A stretch of 64,000 nt of DNA from Ophiobolus disseminans (Eukaryota > Ascomycota > Dothideomycetes > Pleosporales > Phaeosphaeriaceae): positions 487,193-551,192 of the forward strand of contig MU006239.1 of the NCBI GenBank assembly GCA_010093685.1. Reading direction: 5' to 3'. A model generated the notes under the pieces. The model was not told the origin of the DNA. It worked only from the letters and a program-made list of their open reading frames with translations, and did not search any database. Below are positions 23,040-34,934 of the stretch, piece after piece. Each line of letters begins with the position of its first letter. Position 1 is the stretch's first letter. Both the position numbers and the translations under genes were made by a program.

Positions 23040-25132
23040 TGGGATGTATATTTACCTCTAACATAAATGCTCTCACCTCCGCGTCTAAAGTTCTTAATCG
23101 CCGTTGAAATTCTCGGCCGCAGTAAGAAAGAGGCGCAGCTATAACCCCCGATCAAGTCACCGTACTGCAGAGCTGAGAACACATGAATGGAATGTTGAAA
23201 GCTTAGCTGGTTGCTATGGTGGAACTGAGTAGGATAAGGAGGATGTAAGGGAATGCGGCAATGGATTGCTGAATGCAAGTATCGAACTAGAAGCCCAACT
23301 GGGCTGAAGTAAAGATGTCAACAAGTGTGAAGGGTGTCGGATGTAGGAGACAGGGCAAAAGTGAGAAGAAGGTTGTTGTATTGAGAGAGCTACATAGAGC
23401 GATTATATACACAACATGATGAGTAAGCCAGTGACTAAGAGTCACGTGGAGATGCAGTCCACAGTGTACCATGTGAACTAAGGTGCCAGGCTGACAAAGG
23501 GGATTGAGGAAGAAGTTGGTTCATTGATAGAGTCTATCGAAGAGAGCGAATATATATCCTCCTGTTACATAAGCAGTGATGAAACAAGCTACTCCTGAGT
23601 AGGCATAGATGCTGACACACCCCCTCAGCTGCAGTGAGTGAACGAAATATCTCAATCTCTGCCTTATTTCTCTTCCCCTCTCCCCTCTTCTCGCGCGCGA
23701 TATGTTTTCCTGTTTTTCTTCTCGGTCAAAAGGAAAGAAAAGGATCCGTCCTTCCGTCCTTCTACAAGTACCTACCCTCGAACCATGCGTTTCCTAGCTT
23801 ACTCTCCTTACAACTCAACTACATCCACATCTTTCCCAATATAAATCTTCTTCCCAGCCTATTCACGGAGTGATGGAGCGAGAGCAGAGGCGGGGGAGGG
23901 AGGTTGTCATAGCGTGAGATCGTAAGGCGCTCCTCCTCTTTCCTTTTCATGCTCCCTTAAATTTCTTTGAATATACATTTAATTTAATCTGCATCTTCCA
24001 CATACGAACACAGGGTCCTGAAAGCAATGCTTCCCGTCCGCTCAGCAATATTTAAGCAGGACACCGGCGGATTAGTAGTCAGGTGGGTGACCACTGGCGA
24101 ATACCCGCTGTTGTATGTTTATGAGATTTTTTTGGACTTTGGAGATGTGCTCCAGGTTCTCGAAACCTCATTGCATCTCAGTTTATAGCCCGTGCAAGTG
24201 TGTAGGCTCAATATCTTACCAGTCCCAACGTAAAGTGCATCCAGTTCCTTTTTGCTCATGTGACGTATACTCCAAGAGCACCTACCCAATCGAGTCCCTT
24301 CTTGACGTGAACGCGAACGTCAAAGATAACATATCAATCCCGAGCACACAAAAATCACCACACTTATTCTTAAAGTTCGAAGAGAATGTAGAGACGTGAA
24401 GACAGTCGCGCGAAACTGGTCGCTGACTACCGACGCTGATCTACCTACCTAGGTATTGTCGTCATGCCACTTCTAGACAAAAAAAAAACGATTGAAGAGA
24501 CCGAGCAAACCCACAGCTCACCGGCGCAGGAATTACGGGTTGTAAAGAGCAAGTGAACTGATGCGAGCTCCCAATGCATACGGCATCCTGTCACTAGATT
24601 GTTGTTTGACCTGATATAGAGGTTTTCATGTCTCTACTTTGAATTTGTGGCGGCATTGCTGCCCAGGTAAGCTCAAGGAATCGCGTCATCAGAGTGGTTA
24701 GATGGTGGGACTGCGTTGCAGGGGCGATTTAGTCACAGGAAAGACGGCAAGCTGTGTGTCGCGATAACATGTTTGGTGGGGGTCTCTACATGATAGCAGG
24801 CACGTCAGCGAGTCCTGCGAGAGAGGCTTTCGCGCGCGATAGCAGTAAATTGTACGTTTTCGGGAGCCGCGCTCCTCGAAAGAGATCTGGTTCGAGCTTG
24901 AATGACGTTAAACAATTGCATACAAGCACTAAGCCTGCACGAGCGCCCATGTCCTCGGTTTCACTAAGGCACTCACAGCCTATCAACTTATTACGCCGCG
25001 GAGCAGTTTTCCCCGCTACCTTGTTGTCGCTTGCTAGGGGCGGCTATGGATAGCAAACAGCAATATCTATGCATTTGGATAGAAAATGTCTGAAGTGTGG
25101 TCGCCCTTCAATTGAATGAGGACCCCATGTCT
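23040..25132. other. repeat-bearing intergenic region
   Basis: Contains the solo LTR at 23335-23496 nested in what looks like an older LTR: the flanks up to about 23640 hold a TATA-like stretch ATATATAT and GCTGACACACCCCCTC, typical of copia LTR starts read on the minus strand. From 23.65 to 25.1 kb I see no gene. Confidence 0.5.
23335..23496 (-). mobile_element. 162-bp solo LTR, copy 1, target duplication AAGGG
   Basis: Ends are TGTCGG...CTGACA and it is flanked by AAGGG at 23330-23334 and 23497-23501. It matches the copies at 34773-34934 (same orientation) and 63727-63887 (opposite). Orientation is set by a TATA-like GTGTATATAATCGC and a following AATACAACAACC, read on the minus strand. 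There is no internal region next to it, so it is a solo LTR. Confidence 0.88.
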
Positions 25133-26906
25133 TCACGGACCTGCTACTGCCTTATTCACAACGCCTGCTTTACGATCTCTCTTAATCCATAACACAGCGA
25201 CACATACTGTAGCTGTCGTCAAAATACCCAACAACATGAAAAACACCACTACTCCTTTCCATAAGTCCAGCCTTACAGGAGTCAAAGACACCAGTTCTGT
25301 GCTGAATATGCTTGAGACAAGCCCGGCAGGAAGGTACATCAAAGCGATAATGCTAGCAATTTTCATGATTCGGGCATCATGGAGGCTTAGAGCAGTGAGA
25401 TGAAGCATAGATGTGGACTCGATGGCAGCGGAAGCGGAAATCGCTCGCAGGGAAGTGTTCGACGTGTGTAGTGTGAGAGCGTTGCGGAGGTCCAGGGTGC
25501 GCTGAATCTGGCAGAAGTCAGTGTTTGAAGAGAAAATGGTCCAGGAGTCAGTGTACCAGCATGTTAATACTTGCTGTCTCTTCAATGATGTCGCGCGCTT
25601 TGCGAGCATGGATGGTGAGGTGATTGCTGAATTGTTGAAGTTCGTCATGCAGAAAATCTCGGCCATCGTTCGAGCCAGACATTGGCTCGAATCGCTTTTG
25701 CATGGAGGAAAGTCTGTCCAGATGTTGGTCAATAGTCTGGATAATCATGGTGGTCGCCGCGATTGCTGAGCTTGCTCGTCGTGCTTTTGCTTGAATAATC
25801 TCGAGAGTCTGGGATTGCATGAAGCAGATCTCATCTGAGCCCTGGGATTTGGTAGGATCTGTTTGACAAATGACCTTAACGCGCTGATAATCCATTTAGT
25901 ATGCTAAAGATACAGCTGGATACCTAACGATAGCAACTACACTTGGAGCACTTACTATCTGATCTAACTCGTCGCTCAAGTAGTTGAGAAACCACCGCCA
26001 GGATCTTGACGATGATTTGATGATTCGCAAGTGTGTATAGAACGATGCCCAAAGACTGCGGGACCCCAGGGAGATTTTGCCTGTCTCTAAACATTGCCGT
26101 GTCTCCTCTCGCGGTTGAATGAGAATCCATGATGATGTTCGAGTCGATTGGCTGTAATGTTGATATACTGCATATCTTCGAAAGGACCATGGATCCTTGG
26201 GCTTCGGTCGACCGTGCTGCTCAACGTAAGGAACACTGTAAAGAATCTCTTCAAAAGCGCGTCAGCCAGGGTGTATCATGATCTGGACTACTGCTCACCA
26301 TACGATATATCTTGCAGCGTTGTGAATCTGCAAGAGCATAATGTGAAATACTCGTCTTCCTCCTCGGTCTTAAATTTGAAAGACATACAAATCTCAAGAA
26401 GAGCAGGATGTACACACTCTGAGTCGCAGAGAACCTGAAACATCTCCAATGACAAACGCAGGCGACTCCATGTCCCCTTCTGCGAGATGATACTGAACAT
26501 TTATCAGCTAAGAAATCTCAATACTCGTGGTTTTCAGCACTCACAAGAGATGATCTCGGTCGCGGTTTACGTTTGGCTTGCAGTATTAGTCCTTAACTAA
26601 TGCAATGTAAGACCTGGGCAGACAAACAACGACAACCTCTAGGATATCTGTTGCTGTTCTCAAGCCGTGTTTCGTTGGCACTAAATGGTTAGCATATGAA
26701 GCTCCCACGAGAAAGCTGTGCACTTTACGTGTCTGCCCAGGGTGGAGATAATGAAAATATTCCACACAATGACTGCTTGGATTGGAGACAAAGTGCTCAT
26801 TGGCCTTCTCTTCGAGCAGCCGTCGAGACTGAGTCACATCATCTGCGCAGGTATTTTGCGCTAAGCATCGTGCCTCCCAATCTCGAAAACGCGCTTGAGG
26901 AAGCAT
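25133..26906 (-). CDS. CorA-like fungal membrane protein, seven exons
   Basis: I join exons 26729-26906, 26637-26680, 26545-26576, 26292-26492, 25956-26235, 25557-25883 and 25133-25507; all phases agree and give 478 aa. Most donors are clear (GTAAAG, GTGAGT, GTAAGT), but those at 26636 (GTTGTC) and 26291 (GTAGTC) are weak, so those boundaries are less certain. The spliced product has features of the large fungal CorA-like family: HLFIISQKGTWSRL, a YVEQHGRP...DPWSFRRYAVYQ block, WRWFLNYLSDELDQI, a helical stretch ending QRTLDLRNALTLH, then two C-terminal membrane helices (IIALMYLPAGLVSSIFST and VVVFFMLLGILTTATVCVAVL). No GMN selectivity motif is seen, so magnesium transport should not be assumed; such proteins are often next to kinase or NLR-like genes. 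It is divergent from the kinase gene at 27872. Confidence 0.72.
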
Positions 26907-27871
26907 AGAAGGCGGTCACAAATGACAGTGTGGGTACCAAAGTAACCAAATATATCGAGCTCATTCGGAAAGGGAAGAGGTCACGCTTATATGTCTTGTA
27001 AGGCTGTGTGCATGATGGTTGCGAGGCGATTTTGTGGCTTCCGTAGGTACCTAAGTACCTAGCGTCAAGCTTGAGCGTGAAGGCGCGAATCGTGTGCTTC
27101 GCGGCAGCGACGGCGGCTTTTCGCGAAACGTCAGCCAATCTGCCTACACCACCAAAAACGCCTGGCAGAGACAAATTTATGCGTTACTAAGCATATCGCC
27201 GTTTGCATCGCCACGTAGTTATTTAATATGCAGGTTATTGCGCGCGGCATGGGGTTGCAGGCTGCATGCGACCTGTTGCAGCCAAAGAAGGCAAATTGTT
27301 CGCCTTGAAAGACCCCGCTCGAGGCATACTTTAGCTGACGCCAGCCCTGACTTGGTGCGCTCAAGTCTTGAGCTCCCGAGGTCCTCGTTCAATATCACAT
27401 GGCTACTACTTACATCGCGGTCAAGTACATAAATTGGGAGTTGTTGAGTGGTGTGCTTGCGAGCCTGTTCGCACAAGGTACCTACAGCGTGACGGTTTGT
27501 CTACTCAAGGTAACGCGAGCGGACACGGCTGACTTCAAACCAGGAGAGCAATGATCAGTGCGTGATCACAGCGGATCGGAAGCTAACCAAGGTATGCACT
27601 GTGATTCGATGCTGCACTGCACTCTCTCACTTTTAATAGCCCGAAATAGCGAGATTTTCTACGCAAGAGTAGAACCGTTCCACTTCTCTCATGTTCGCGA
27701 TCTGCAGTGGGCACCTCGTACAACAGCTGCAAGGCGTCAATAAGTGATAAGCGACTGACTTTAAGCCTCGCACTAATCTTCCGGTGAGGGCTGTCAGGCA
27801 ACCCTAGCTCACCAGCCTTGTAATCCTTCGAGCCGTTCTGTTTCTCATCATCTGTGATTGATCCTTGCGCG
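26907..27871. other. divergent intergenic region between CorA-like and kinase genes
   Basis: About 965 bp with no supported gene. It presumably holds both promoters. One background copy of GTCAGCCA lies at 27130-27137. Confidence 0.5.
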
Positions 27872-30800
27872 ATGGAATCGCCCACGAGGCACGCCACGGA
27901 GGCACTTGCCGATCTTCGAGAACAGGGCTGTCGCTGCTTCATCAATACGTCTAGACTCCAAGATGTATTAGCCCAAGACCATATTCTGAAGATTCTGGCT
28001 GAATATGGGGCTGGGCCATACCAAATTCTGAACTATGGGGACATCATTCGAAACAAAGCTCCAAAGCTCTTCGCCATCCTCGTCTGGATTCAGCAACCTC
28101 ACCTCATTATCACGCTTGTTGGTCATCAAATATTCGACAAAAGTCTGCCACTAGATCGAGTCGCACTGCAGCATGTCCCTGAACTCACGCAACTCCATCC
28201 CCAGTTTTTCCACGTCCAATACGAATTCATACCCCACTTCTTCGAAAAGGGTCTCGACTCTTACATTGACGACAGTCAATTGGTTTTGCCGTTCGTTGTT
28301 GAGGAGCGTCTTGAAGACGTAGACGGCGCATTCAGTTCGATATCAAGAGTGGAAATACACCCATCTTTCCAGAACTTGCTGCCAGAATCTGTGAGTAATG
28401 TAATCATTATCGACGGTATAATACAAAAGACGACTAATGCTCTTGCAGGAAACACATCGGTTTCTGATACAGAAAGAGGTCTCTTCGTCAACAGAGTACA
28501 CGTCGTTTGAAGGAGAGAAAGCAAACCTAGAGTTGCTCCATTGCATAAAGCACCCCAATATTGTAGAACTGCTGTCTTCTTATACGTTGAGCACCAGTAC
28601 CTATACGACGTTCCCAGATGGGACAGAACTAACGGTTGTCCGTCCCAAGCATTTCTTCCTCTTTCGAGAGGAGCCCATGGATCTGCATGCGTTTCTCCGA
28701 GCTCCACAGCCTTACGGCCAATTCATTCATGACGAAACGTACTATCTCGCCCTACAGGGTCTTGCATCAGCTCTAGAGTGCATTCACGACATCAGGCTGA
28801 ACAAGCTTACACATTCTCTCAGTGTTGACGTCAGAAGAATAGGATCACATCGTGATATTCGACTGCCCAACATCCTCGTGCGAACAGACACGTTCTTGTT
28901 GGCAGATTTCGGCCTTACTGACTTCAAGGACCCATCGAACGAGCGTCGATCGAAAACAACATTCAAAGCTGGTAAGGGGGATTACATTGCACCAGAGTGT
29001 TATGGTAATACGTTCGATCACCAGGCTGTAGGAAGATCAATGGACATCTGGGCATTTGGATGTGTTCTTATCGAGGTTGCGACGTACATGATGCTAGGAC
29101 CTGAGGGTCTGAAGAACTTCCAGTCAAGGAGAATCAGTCTTTGGTTGCAGCCTATTAGCAACGGGTTCTTCTTCCAGAACGGTGCTTTGAAGTCAGAGGT
29201 ACTGGACCATATCTCAGAACTACGGAAGTCCACAAACGACCACGCCTATCTCAAGCTTCTCGACTTGAGTCAGAACATGTTGAGAATGAAGTTCACGGAA
29301 CGACCAGGTGCTAGAGAGGTCTGGCACGTCCTGAGATGCATATGCATGGCCAAGCTATATAGTCAGTTGCAAAGTGCACTCGACGACTATGATCAGTCCC
29401 TTGAAGCAAAACCTGCTGCTAGTCCTTCGCGGGTCACCCAGTGGTTTGAGATGGAGAGAGTCAGAGCTTGGGCAGATGTACTTGGCTTTCAACAAGACGA
29501 GATTACAGCCTGCGAAGATCTCGAGAACACTATCGACGTGGATGCTTGTCAAGCGCAGCTTCGCGAACTAAAATGTTTCGTCCGTCAACATTACAAAAGG
29601 ACAGCACAAAGTCTGCAAGGAAAAGATGGCAGCCAACAACTTGTAACGTTGCATGCACAGTTCGAAGAATCTCTTTCTCGCCATGTCAGAAGCTTGTACA
29701 AGCTTTTACCAATGCGACTACAAAAGCGAGCAGACAACTGGTGGACTCAAAGACTGCTCCAAGACCGAGCAACGGAGACATTTGCAACACATGCCACCCG
29801 AAATCTACTGTCCAGCCACGAGCCTTACGAGCAGCTTACCCGTCGAGCTTTGGTAAAGAGAAACCTCCAAGCGATATCTGAGACATCAAACCCTGATCCA
29901 GACGTATACCAGTTGTGCCTCGATCCTACAAAGTTATCCGAGATCCGTAGCAATGACTCGCACGACTACAGCATCTATCTTGACGGTACCACAGCAATTC
30001 GTGTGCTCGTAGAACCAACCTCGATAGCAATCGACGAAAACGCAAACTTCCAGATCTCTGCTGATGAGATAGCCATTCGGAAATCCTCCCTCGCCACACT
30101 CCTTGCAACCCCGAGGAAGCCACTGGATTTCCACGTACTGGACTGTATTGGTTTTGTGGATGTCGTCAGTCAGGAACCGAGAGTTGGTTATGCAAAGTTC
30201 ATCTACCGACTTCCGGAGATCTGCCAGCCACATTCGGAGGAGTACAAATCTACTGGGGATCCCTACAGCCTTTTGCAGATCCTCGACCATAAGTCAAATG
30301 ACGGGACCAACGTACCGCCTCTCGAGATAAGAATCCAACTGGCACAAGTATTAGTTACCAGCATACACTCTCTTCATTTGAGCGGATGGCTCCATAAGTC
30401 ACTCAACGCCGACAACATTCTGCTCTTTCGGCCGTCGCATGAACTTTGGAATTTTACAGATCCCCGGATAGTGGGCTTTCGGGACAGCCGGCCTGACGGC
30501 GATATTTGGACGTCCTCGGGCCCCTCGGTCAATCCCTTGCTCGATGATTACATACATCCGAGATACCGCAAAATCAACGAAGCGAGGCCGACGGAAGATT
30601 TGGTCGGCCAAGCGCGATTCCGAAGGGTTTACGACTACTATAGCGTTGGTGTATTGCTTCTCGAAATTGGGCTTTGGAGGTCACTGGGGTCGATGCTGAA
30701 AAAAGCCAATAGCTCAGATGCTGACACTCGTAGACTATGGTTGCTCAAAAACTACTTACCCCGCTTAGGACCGATGGTGGGATCGACCTACGCGAGGGCG

Positions 30801-30917
30801 GTGAACAAGTGTCTGAACACGAATTATTCTGCAGAGAAGCCAGGCGTGGGGGCAGAACACCAAGTGAACGAATTCTATCTCGATGTTGTTGAACCTGTTT
30901 CAGAGTTACGTATTTGA
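27872..30917 (+). CDS. protein kinase with C-terminal pseudokinase-like domain, two exons
   Basis: Exons 27872-28390 and 28449-30917 join in phase (58-bp intron, GTGAGT...GCAG) to 995 aa. The start MESPT is the first ATG; the frame upstream opens only with GTG. Residues 1-170 form the N-terminal region typical of fungal kinases of this group. The kinase core shows SFEGEKANLELL (alpha-C), HRD at 307-309 in HRDIRLPNILV (the usual loop lysine is Arg), DFG at 326-328, GDYIAPE near 350 and SMDIWAFGCVLIEV. After a roughly 350-residue helical linker, residues about 730-970 resemble the kinase-like domain of HET-s/DUF7580-type proteins, with HKSLNADNILLF in place of HRD and VGFRDSRP in place of DFG, so this second domain is probably inactive. 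It is convergent with the kinase-TPR gene, their stops 108 bp apart. A role in signalling, incompatibility or immune-like response is inference. Confidence 0.85.
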
Positions 30918-31025
30918 GATGGTACTAGATGGTTGCACATATGGATTTGTATTTAATCATGCGTTCTTGGGCTGCTATGATCCATGTCTTTCCTACCATT
31001 TTCCAGTTTATATCGCAGTTAACAC

Positions 31026-34000
31026 CTATGCGAGCTTTTCCTCCAATTCCTTCAGCCATTCCACAGTCATTTGCGTATCAGGATGATCAGGTCCGAACAT
31101 CTCCAGTTTTGACGCATAAGCAAGCTCATGCAATTTCCTGGCTTCTTCGAACCTTTCCCAATGGGTGTAAACTTGAGCGAGAGTGCTTTGGGCATCTGCA
31201 AGGGCTTCGCCGTCACCCTCAAGACTTTCGAAAGTACTTAACATATTGAGGGCGTTTTCCGCTAGTCGCAATCCATCGTCATACCTTTCAACACTGGAGC
31301 TCATGCAAGACATGGCGAGATGCCGATTAAGAGTTACAAGGATGGAATCATGCGGGTCGCAATGCTTCTCGGCCTTTGCCAATGTCTCTTCTTCCAACTC
31401 CATAGCTTTCTTGGCATGTCCGGCGTCGCCATACACTGTCGCCAGGTTCATAGCTCTTATCAGAGTGTCGCGGTGGTTTTCACCCAACCGCCGCATCGAC
31501 GCACGAAGAGTTTGGTCTAATATAGCCGTCGCTTCATCCAGCTTCTCTCGTTCTGCATAGATATTGCCGAGCATATTCATCGTTTCTAGTGTCTCCGTGT
31601 GCTCGTCGCCAAGCACCGCAATTCGTCCTTCTAGGCATTGGATCAGGATTTGCTCCGCCTGTTCTAGCATATTGAGCTTCCAGTAGTCCTGACCGAGGCC
31701 GTACATGCTCTCCAAGGTGATGGGATGGTTGGTCCCGAGACCTTGTTGCAGGCCTTCATAGGCCCGTGAATCTTGTTGAGCAGCTTCCTTCCATTTCCCC
31801 GACTCTTTGTACACCAGAGCTAACGATGACCTTGATCGAAGCGTATCGGGATGCTGCTCTCCTTTCACACGGCTGTATGTAGTGACACATTGCTCGGCCA
31901 ATCCCACGCCTTCCGTAAGGCCGCCGCGGTGTATCAGAGTCAAGGCAAGATTCATCATGCAATCTAGCGTATAAGGATGATCTTGCTCGAGAGATTGCTG
32001 ACAGATCTTTAAAGCTGACCTCTCAAGGGCCTCGGCCTCCTCGTAGCCACTTTGAACTTCGAGTAATCTGGCTTCGTCCATCATGCTCAGCAGTGTGTCT
32101 TGGCTCGCTTCACCCCAGACTGAAATCCGCAGCCTGGCAATGTGTCTCATCAGTTCTTCTGCTGCATCATAATCCCCCAGCTCGATCAAGGATTGGAGGA
32201 GAGAAGCCTGGAACTGCAGTGTGACTGGGTGCTTCTCTCCCAGACGCTCAATCTGAGTCTCCACTATCTCTTTCTGAATGCGAACTGCTTCAGCCCAACT
32301 TCCAAGATCCGCAAGAGTCAGAGCAAGTTGGTTTTTGATCACGATGACTTCAGCGTGGAGCTCGCCACCCAATGCAATCACCTCCTCTAAAAGAGTACGC
32401 AAGAGAGGCGTGGCCTCTTCCCAGTTACCTGCGCGAGTGTTGGCTTCAGCAACCTGTCCTCTGAGAAACAGGAGGTCCCAAGGATCGATGTTGGAGACGT
32501 CGTTTTCCAACGCGTTGAGGCTGGTGAGAAGCATGTCGTGTGCCGGCTTGATTTGTCCGTGTTCGTAGTAGAGATTTGCAAGCACAGAGACCATGTGAAC
32601 AATGTGCGTGTTGGTAGGACCAAGAGCCGTTCTCATGCTTTCGATTTCTTCTTGCATGAGTACTGCAAGATTGGACGAAGTTGGCACGTCGCGCAACGCC
32701 TGCACCATGTCCAGTGGCGGGATCAGCCCTGACTCCATTGCCGTGTGAAACTGGCCTTTGAAGTAAACTACTCCGTTTGTCGAGTTGAACTCGAGAAGCT
32801 GAGCTTCAACGGTTCCAAGGCTCAATCCTGCCTGCAGCAAATGCAAGTCACGACTTTTTTGATTTGCCGAGCCGCCGAAACCCAGGTGGTAACAACAAGC
32901 GATCTCGTAATGCGTGCGACGGAGGGCCTCTTCGTTTGTCTCCTCTTCCAGCGCTTGTAGTAGACAGTCGCGAATGTGGGCTCGGACACGATAGTCTACA
33001 GTCAGCAGTTGCGCGAGAGATTTGATGAGTGAGAATTCGGGGATTATCAATGCGCTGTCCGTTGGTATCGATGTCTCGAAGCTCTGTGCTGCTATAACGT
33101 ACAATTTCGCGGGGTAAGCTTCGAAGAGACGAACGAGATCTTGGAATGTACATCTTTCCTGGGCATCATTGCTCAAAGTGATGGCAAACAAGCGTTCTGT
33201 AAAGGCAACCTGCTCCATGCTGAGGTTCAGCTTTGTACTATGGGCCAATTCGGAACACAGCTCCGGCATCCGCCCCTCCTTTTTCATCGATGTTATCTTG
33301 GCTTGGCTTGGAAATACAGCAGACGTACTGAAGAGTATCCAGAAGCACGTCATGCCGAACGAGTAGACCTCCTCCAGCACAGCTTGCTGGAACTCATACC
33401 CACGATCGTGGCGATCCGGATGAGACCATAAAGAACGCTTGGTGAGCTTGATGGTGTCCTTCATGTATACAACTTCTTTCAATAAGGGCCCTTCATCCCG
33501 ACTAGTAAGACAAAACGTCGAATAGCCAAAGTCTGTCAACTTAGCAGTGAGATCTTGCGGAGAAGACCCAAAGACAAGAATGTTATCAGGCTTCACATCG
33601 CCATGCACGATTGCTTCTAGTTGTAAGTGTCAAATTGCAGGGTTGGTGGACCACTAATACGTACCAGCCTTGTGAAAAGTCGCAATACCTCTGGCAACCT
33701 GGCTGCACAATCGAAGCTTATCAGAAAAACTCAAAGAAAGGCCGAGTTGGCCTTGGTGTGAACTTGTATCAATCAAGGTCTTGATGCTTCCATGGGTGGC
33801 TTTCTCATACACAAGTACAGGCCAGACGCTTCTATCATCCTCAACGTCCCAGCTGACCCCCTCCAAATTGATCAGATAGTTGCTCTTAACGACATCATAG
33901 TGTCTGGAGATCCACAACTCGGTGCTCAGCGCTAGGAACGCTGCCTTTACTGCAACACCTCTCGTATGCTGGGGAAACTGTCTGGGATGGATTTGTTTGA

Positions 34001-34229
34001 ACAGAAGGCTGAGCGACGAGTTGATAAGCCGCTCACGAAGGGTGGCAGTAGCGCCAAAGCCAGCTTGCTCTAGGGCAGAATGCCAGGTGATTGGCAGTAG
34101 ATCGACCGAGAGGGTTTGCGCAAAGCAGAGAAACGTCAAAAGATTCCACCTTGTGTCGTCAAGGCTCAGGCCACTCTTTGAAGAAGATCTAAACCCGAGG
34201 TGGAACGTTGACGGCTCCGAAGAATCCAT
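31026..34229 (-). CDS. kinase-TPR (NLR-like architecture) protein, two exons
   Basis: Exons 33665-34229 and 31026-33616 join in phase across a 48-bp intron (GTACGT...CTAG) to 1,051 aa. The N-terminal kinase domain shows VAVKAA (beta-3 Lys), HGDVKPDN near 193-200 completed by the splice (HGD in place of HRD) and DFG at 217-219. The region from about 450 to the C-terminus is a long array of 42-residue tetratricopeptide repeats of kinesin-light-chain type, with recurrent HP-x-TL and LA-x-x-Y elements. No NB-ARC or NACHT P-loop is seen between kinase and TPR. Kinase-TPR fusions occur among fungal NLR-like and signalling proteins, where repeats act as sensors. Together with its convergent kinase-pseudokinase neighbour and the CorA-like gene it forms a three-gene island between solo LTRs. 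Function is not known. Confidence 0.87.
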
Positions 34230-34772
34230 TGATGCTCGTGGTATGATGTTGTAGATCTGCTACCGGGTGGTTCTAACGAGATCTCAATGTGAAGACCGAG
34301 AAGTTCAGAACAATACGCAACGCTTATAAGGCTGCAACCTGCATGATGCGTCCTGGATTGCTGAACGTAAGCAGTAACTTCCCCACTTGTGCGACGTAAG
34401 CAGCAAACCATACTCTAAATCGCAGCATTCTAAGAGTTACAGCTGAGTGGACGATATTGACAGACTGCTGGACTTACTTTTGCCGGAATGCCAAGTAACG
34501 AGCGATTGGCGTGAAGGACGATGTGGAAAACGCGGCCGTGCAGATTACCGTTTCCGGAGGTGTGCTGCCTGGAACCGGACACACGAAGCCTGCATGTCAG
34601 TCGTGGAAACAGATGATAGGGCGAAGAAATTTGATGTGGACGCACGCTAATAACGTAATTATGGAGGGGCGAACATGGGATTGTGAAAGCGGCAAGGCAG
34701 CGATTGCAATGCAGCCGGTCAACACCTGCATTACTGCGCCTCCACCAATATCCAACCATATTCCTACCTAGG
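34230..34772. other. upstream region of the kinase-TPR gene
   Basis: About 540 bp with no supported gene; probable promoter of the minus-strand kinase-TPR gene. Confidence 0.5.
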
Positions 34773-34934
34773 TGTCGGATGTGAGAGACAGTGCAAAAAG
34801 AGGGAGAAGGTTGTTGTATTGAGAGAGCTACGGACAGCGATTATATACACAACCAGATGAGTAAGCATGTGACTAATAGAGTCATGTGAGATGCAGTTCA
34901 CATGTACTGTGTGAACTAAGGTGCCGTGCTGACA
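34773..34934 (-). mobile_element. 162-bp solo LTR, copy 2, target duplication CTAGG
   Basis: Same family, length and orientation as 23335-23496. Ends are TGTCGG...CTGACA, with CTAGG at 34768-34772 and 34935-34939. TATATAATCGC is read on the minus strand. There is no adjacent internal sequence. Confidence 0.9.

Noticed and set aside
23335..34934. Composite transposon carrying the three signalling genes between two identical LTRs
   Set aside because: Each LTR has its own complete and different 5-bp target duplication, so they inserted separately; the outer flanks do not match each other.
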